Positions 60,269 through 64,000 of a DNA stretch of 64,000 nucleotides are shown in pieces. Position numbers and translations under genes: made by a program. The notes beneath the pieces are model-generated. The model saw only the letters and a list, made by a program, of their open reading frames with translations. It had not been told where the DNA came from and did not search any database. Every line of letters starts with the position of its first letter. Positions within the stretch are counted from its first letter, which is position 1. The DNA comes from Lolium rigidum (lineage: Eukaryota; Streptophyta; Magnoliopsida; Poales; Poaceae): the NCBI RefSeq assembly GCF_022539505.1, contig NC_061512.1, positions 152,689,962-152,753,961 on the forward strand. The letters run 5' to 3'.

Positions 60269-60524
60269 CCTGTGGACCGGGGCGGGTCGCGAATTTTCGT
60301 CTTCTTCCCGATTCCAGCCTCAATTTTTCGTGATTTTGACCTCCGAAACAGCCATGGATGACCTGCAAACTGCACCAAACAGCTCCAAACTTCCTCCAAC
60401 TCAACCTTCTTCGACCGAGAGCCAAACTCCTCCGATCTAGAACCAATCTTCACCGATGCAAACCGATCCAAAGAGATTGATCAGCAAAACCTCGCCGTGA
60501 GCAACCCAGAAAGATGATACCACA
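60269..60524 (-). other. Element R leader with primer-binding site
   Basis: Minus strand: the 5' LTR is followed by TGTGGTATCATCTTTC, whose TGGTATCA matches the start of an initiator-tRNA-Met primer-binding site, then an untranslated leader. No gene. Confidence 0.6.
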
Positions 60525-60889
60525 TGATACGGTGGATCCCAGCAGATCCACCTAGGTTGATGCCCGATCTTTCACAGCGAGAACACGGGGTAGTAAATCC
60601 TCCCAACAACGCAATGAACGTAGCCTGGAGAAGAGGGAACGAATCCAGCAAGCAACGGATCGATGAACGATACGCCTCAAACCTTGAGCTAGATAATCCT
60701 TGATGGACACAAGAACCTTCGCCGCGGATATTATAGATAAACGGCAGCACCGTACCCCCGGAGGGATGATACACGTGAACACACGCAACTAGGTATAACC
60801 TAACTTTTAGACTAAACTTGTTCTACCCTAAACCCTAGCCGCCCCACCTCCTAAATCTGGGCTCCACATAGGCCTCCATGCCCGTATCA
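60525..60889 (-). repeat. 5' LTR of element R (365 bp, internally deleted)
   Basis: Matches 34633-35169 at both ends but lacks about 170 bases after CCCCACCTCCT. Followed by GGATG, the target duplication. Confidence 0.88.
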
Positions 60890-61008
60890 GGATGGCAATC
60901 CATTCCAGGAACCTCTGGCCGAATCCATATTGGCGAAGAACCTCAAAAAGGAACGGCCAGGAGATGGAATCGAACGCTTTTGCCAGGTCCAGTTTCAGCA
61001 AAACTCTC
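60890..61008 (-). pseudogene. LINE ORF2 fragment continuing the outer-shell LINE
   Basis: Minus-strand LLKLDLAKAFDSISWPFL and RQYGFGQRFLEWIAIL are the RT fingers/palm block that directly precede the RVLINGEP segment ending at 34632. This proves that R split the LINE. The fragment is cut on its other side by the LTR at 61009. Confidence 0.9.
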
Positions 61009-64000
61009 TGCGGTGACCCAGCATACCACTGCATGTTGTAGTATACAAGTCGTTCATATGATCTTCATGAAGGGACTTCTTCACAAATTCACATCCCTCG
61101 GAGTGGTACAATAGAAACATTGCAGGTCATAACACTCGAGATTATATTACAATCACAGGCTTAACAAGTTGGTATTCTCACAGGTCTGATGAGAACACCC
61201 TAAGATACTACTTAAGTTTCATTACAAACCCGCATAAATAGTAAACTGAGCTCAACAACTTATTTAGGTAAGCTTCTACGCTGCTCGTCTCTATGACACT
61301 AGGGTATGACTCTACTCCTCCGCCACATTGTTGTCGGGCCCGTAGACTATCAAATAGTCCACGCCTTCCACTCCTCCGGATAGATCAGGTTCCTCGTAGA
61401 CCAGCTCGTATTCTCCTTCCGGTGCTCCATCGGTGGCCTCCACTTCATTGTCACAGTCTAGCAAGGGTGTCGAAAGAAAGTGAGTACAGAGGTACTCAGC
61501 AAGCTCTAAAGGAAAAATGTGTTTGATGCACTAGCTACGACCATTGATTAGAAAATCTCAGGTCAATGCATGTTTCGCAAACATTTCTTCAGAAGGTTTA
61601 TTTTATTCTGAAAACTATGCCTGCCAGTCTTCACAGGTTGAACAGAACTTCACGGAGTTCCTTTCCTACCGCGTTCGTAGTTCCCTTCCCGGAACAGGGA
61701 ATGACTGCCACAAATTTGATACACTCTGCAGAGGTGTGTTACTTTTCTCATAAGAGAATTTATCCTTGATACCAACCGAGACGCGTTTCTCGTCCACACT
61801 TCCTTTGTGTGAGGCCAGGTGTAAGATCCAAGCCAATCACTGTCTTCTCCGCGACTTTGCATACCCACCCTTTTGTCCATCCGTACACCCCCGGTAGACA
61901 TCTCCCGATCATACGGCTTTACCCCCGGTGTACTATGGACAATCCCTCATAGACGATAGAGCCTCCCATCCACACAGATGGGGATTTTAAAGGATTTCCC
62001 AACCTACTGCGGTGTTATCCCCAACACCCAGCCATGCTCCATCAAGTCCGTTGATATGCAAGAGGAAAAAGATACAGCTGGCCTCCCCAGAGCCATTATA
62101 GATCTTATGGTTAACGCAAATTGTACGGCGCTAGAATCACTGGACAACATTGGTAATTAGTCCTAGATTTATAGAACCCTTGCAATGGAACCTCCACCAT
62201 ATCAACACATACCATGGTTCCATTGCCCACCACATAGTCATATTCATAATTGGAAAAGTAACATTTGCTTTTCAATGCAAGAATGATAAGTATAGTACTT
62301 TTGCGGTAAATTGATATAAAATAATCAAGGTGACATGAGCAAGAGTGAACTTGCCTGGTGACTGCGAGATAATGCAGTTCGATGTGTTGGATTGAACCTG
62401 AACCTTGGGTTCTCTAAAGAAGCATCATTGTCCGGTAAAGACAATGTTATAAGATCCAAATGATGCATGAATGGATGTATTATTTCATGTTGAATTCCTT
62501 ACCCCGACATGGTTATTAAGAATTAGGGTTGAGTTAAGTATTTGTGCCTTTGGTGGTACTTTATAATTCTTTAAGTACTTTAACATGGTTTTCTTTTTAA
62601 ATAAGAAAATAATTGATATTTTCCTTTGGGAAATATTTATTTCAAATCAAGAATTTGAAAATTAGGGTTTTCCTCATTTTGGAATTTTTAATGAATTTTG
62701 AATTATTAAGATATTTCCCATTTTTGGAAAATCTTAATGTTCAAAAGAAATGAATTGGAATAATAGAATTCCTTTTTAAATTATTAGAATAATAATCATT
62801 TGAATTCATTAAGAATTTTCCTTGATTTTTAAATCCAAGGAAATTGTCATTTAAAATTTAAAGTTCAAATTTAAATTTAAAAATTTCATAATTTGAAATT
62901 TTGTAGTAAATTCCATTTCCTATTTTATTATTGTTAAGAATAATTTCTTATTCATTAAACTTATTTTTCTTGGATGTTTAGAGGTATTTTTCTTTTATTT
63001 TTATTTGGTAGAACTCACAAGTTATTTACAAAAATGAAAAGACAAAAATACCCTGGCCCAATTGGGCCGGGCCCACCAACGTGGCCCATTTGGATAGCCC
63101 ACCAGGCCCTGTCCAAAAACGGTTCGGTGGAACCGAACCATCTCGGCCCACCTCACTCTCTCTCGCTCTCTTCTCACTCGCGAAATCCTAAACCTAAGGC
63201 GATTCGGTCGCGACGTCGCCGCCACCATTGTCGCCGCCTGCTCCAGCCATCTCCGACCGAGCTAGGGCTCGCCGTGGTGCTCAGATGAATCTGCGCGCGA
63301 TGACACGTCAATTCGTCGATTGCATCCTCGGCAGCTCGAGCGCGTGCGTGACGCTCACAGTCGCCGACGAACTCGTGGCGATCTCCGTCGATCTGGGGTT
63401 CCTCGCCAACCCTGGATGCTCGCCGCCCTCTCTGATGCTGTGCGTGGCTTGGCACGTCTTGGCCGCGGTCTGGCTCCGCCTTGGTTGGCCGTGCTGCCAT
63501 GGCTGCCGCTTCGCCCTTCACCAGGTAACCCCCTTCTCCTAAGGCTACCTCCTCTTCTCCTCCTACTTCTTCTCGAGATGTGCCTACTGCACCTCTGCGT
63601 ATGATGCTGCCATGATATCCTTGATGTTGTGCATGCTATGCTTGTTGTTCTTGATGTTCTTGTTATGTCGTTGTGCTGTTGCGCATGCTATGCTCTACCC
63701 TAAGCCTCCTGATGCTATTCCTATGCCTACTGGCTCACTGTGCTGTGCTCAACCTATGTGTTCATGTCTATATGTTGCGCCATTGCTTACTGGCCCTTGT
63801 TCATATGCTTATTGGCTTGTTCCTATGCTCATTGACTTGCTCATATGCTTACTGGTTAATTCATATGCTTATGTACTTGTGATTGACCTAGGTTGACACT
63901 ACTGACACTTGTGGTGTTAGTGATGCTCACCCATGCCCTGTACAGGCTTCAGTTGATCCAATCCTTGGATCCTTGCTTGTCTGTGATGCTCTGCTATGCC
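61009..64000 (-). mobile_element. Long gypsy-like LTR, related to 26104-31166 (incomplete)
   Basis: Starts TGCGGTGACCCAGCATACC like the solo LTR at 26104 and stays collinear with it for about 1.5 kb, then through AT-rich sequence to a G+C-rich segment (63040-63560). The left flank is CTCTC in the LINE. The right end is beyond the window, so solo LTR versus full element cannot be decided. Confidence 0.85.
63040..63210 (+). promoter_or_regulatory. Candidate antisense promoter in the right-hand long LTR
   Basis: Plus strand: TTGGGCCGGGCCCACC, GTGGCCCATTTGG, TCGGCCCACC, then CTCACTCTCTCTCGCTCTC and CCTAAACCTAAG. A G+C-rich segment follows, ending at a donor-like CCAG|GTAACC (63525) and T-rich sequence with TGCTTG/ATGCT repeats, parallel to 28150-28740. 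Confidence 0.42.

Larger units (their letters stand above)
34633..60889 (-). mobile_element. Element R: gypsy-type retrotransposon with gag/protease only
   Basis: LTRs at 34633-35169 and 60525-60889 start and end TGATACG...CGTATCA and are flanked by GGATG on both sides (34628-34632; 60890-60894). On the minus strand the right LTR is 5': it is followed by TGTGGTATCATC, a primer-binding-site-like TGGTATCA. The left LTR is preceded by the purine tract GAAGGGGGGAGGA. Coding content is a gag-like part and an aspartic protease only; no RT, RNase H or integrase. Elements A (with B inside) and X are nested in it. Removing all of them leaves about 3 kb. Confidence 0.85.

Noticed and set aside
57985..60273. 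Target duplication for element X
   Set aside because: CGGCC on the left and CCTGT on the right do not match at any nearby edge that I could place.
1..64000. tRNA, rRNA, CRISPR or bacterial-type operon features
   Set aside because: None seen; the sequence is plant nuclear repeat DNA throughout.

Overview
The window looks like a gene-poor stretch of a large-genome grass, most likely Pooideae and probably Triticeae. The signs are nested LTR retrotransposons filling nearly all the sequence, a Stowaway MITE, a grass-type gene family, and Tat-type Ty3/gypsy proteins. I recognise only three non-transposon genes: a 5' part of a short-chain dehydrogenase/reductase gene (minus strand, 822-1167, running off the left edge), a truncated nucleosome assembly protein 1 (NAP1) pseudogene (minus, 22411-25486), and a grass protein of unknown function (plus, 25561-31795) split by a retrotransposon LTR.

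Left block (2042-21915). This is one minus-strand gypsy-like element with very long LTRs (6501 and 6496 bp) and the duplication CCAGA on its outer flanks. Its short non-coding internal region carries a nested 4.0 kb solo LTR of a related family in the opposite orientation (9956-13957, duplication TATCC, with a 100-N gap). A 21-bp piece of the host flank is repeated next to the inner edge of the right LTR, so the block has rearranged since insertion.

Middle block (21921-32819). NAP1 exons lie on the minus strand. One exon is split by a 5'-truncated LINE (22951-24984) with a 15-bp target duplication. The grass gene follows on the plus strand, cut in the reading frame by a 5063-bp solo LTR (26104-31166, duplication GGCGC).

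Right block (32820-64000). A minus-strand LINE is the outer shell. Element R (34633-60889, duplication GGATG, gag/protease only) sits in it. Element A (35591-56483, duplication ATCCG/ATCTG, no gag or pol) sits in R, and element B (39972-53981, duplication GCGAG) sits in A. A further unit X (57990-60268) also sits in R. B is a Tat-type gypsy element with a broken gag-pol on the plus strand and, between pol and its 3' LTR, an eight-exon gene on the opposite strand with its own TATA box. The window ends in another long LTR (61009 onward) related to those at the left.

The most interesting points are the antisense multi-exon gene in B, the promoter/splice/polyadenylation layout inside the long LTRs that runs against the inferred LTR direction in one subfamily and with it in another, the two genes split by cleanly dated insertions, and the re-duplicated host flank. 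All family names rest on reading motifs by eye; no database search was possible.
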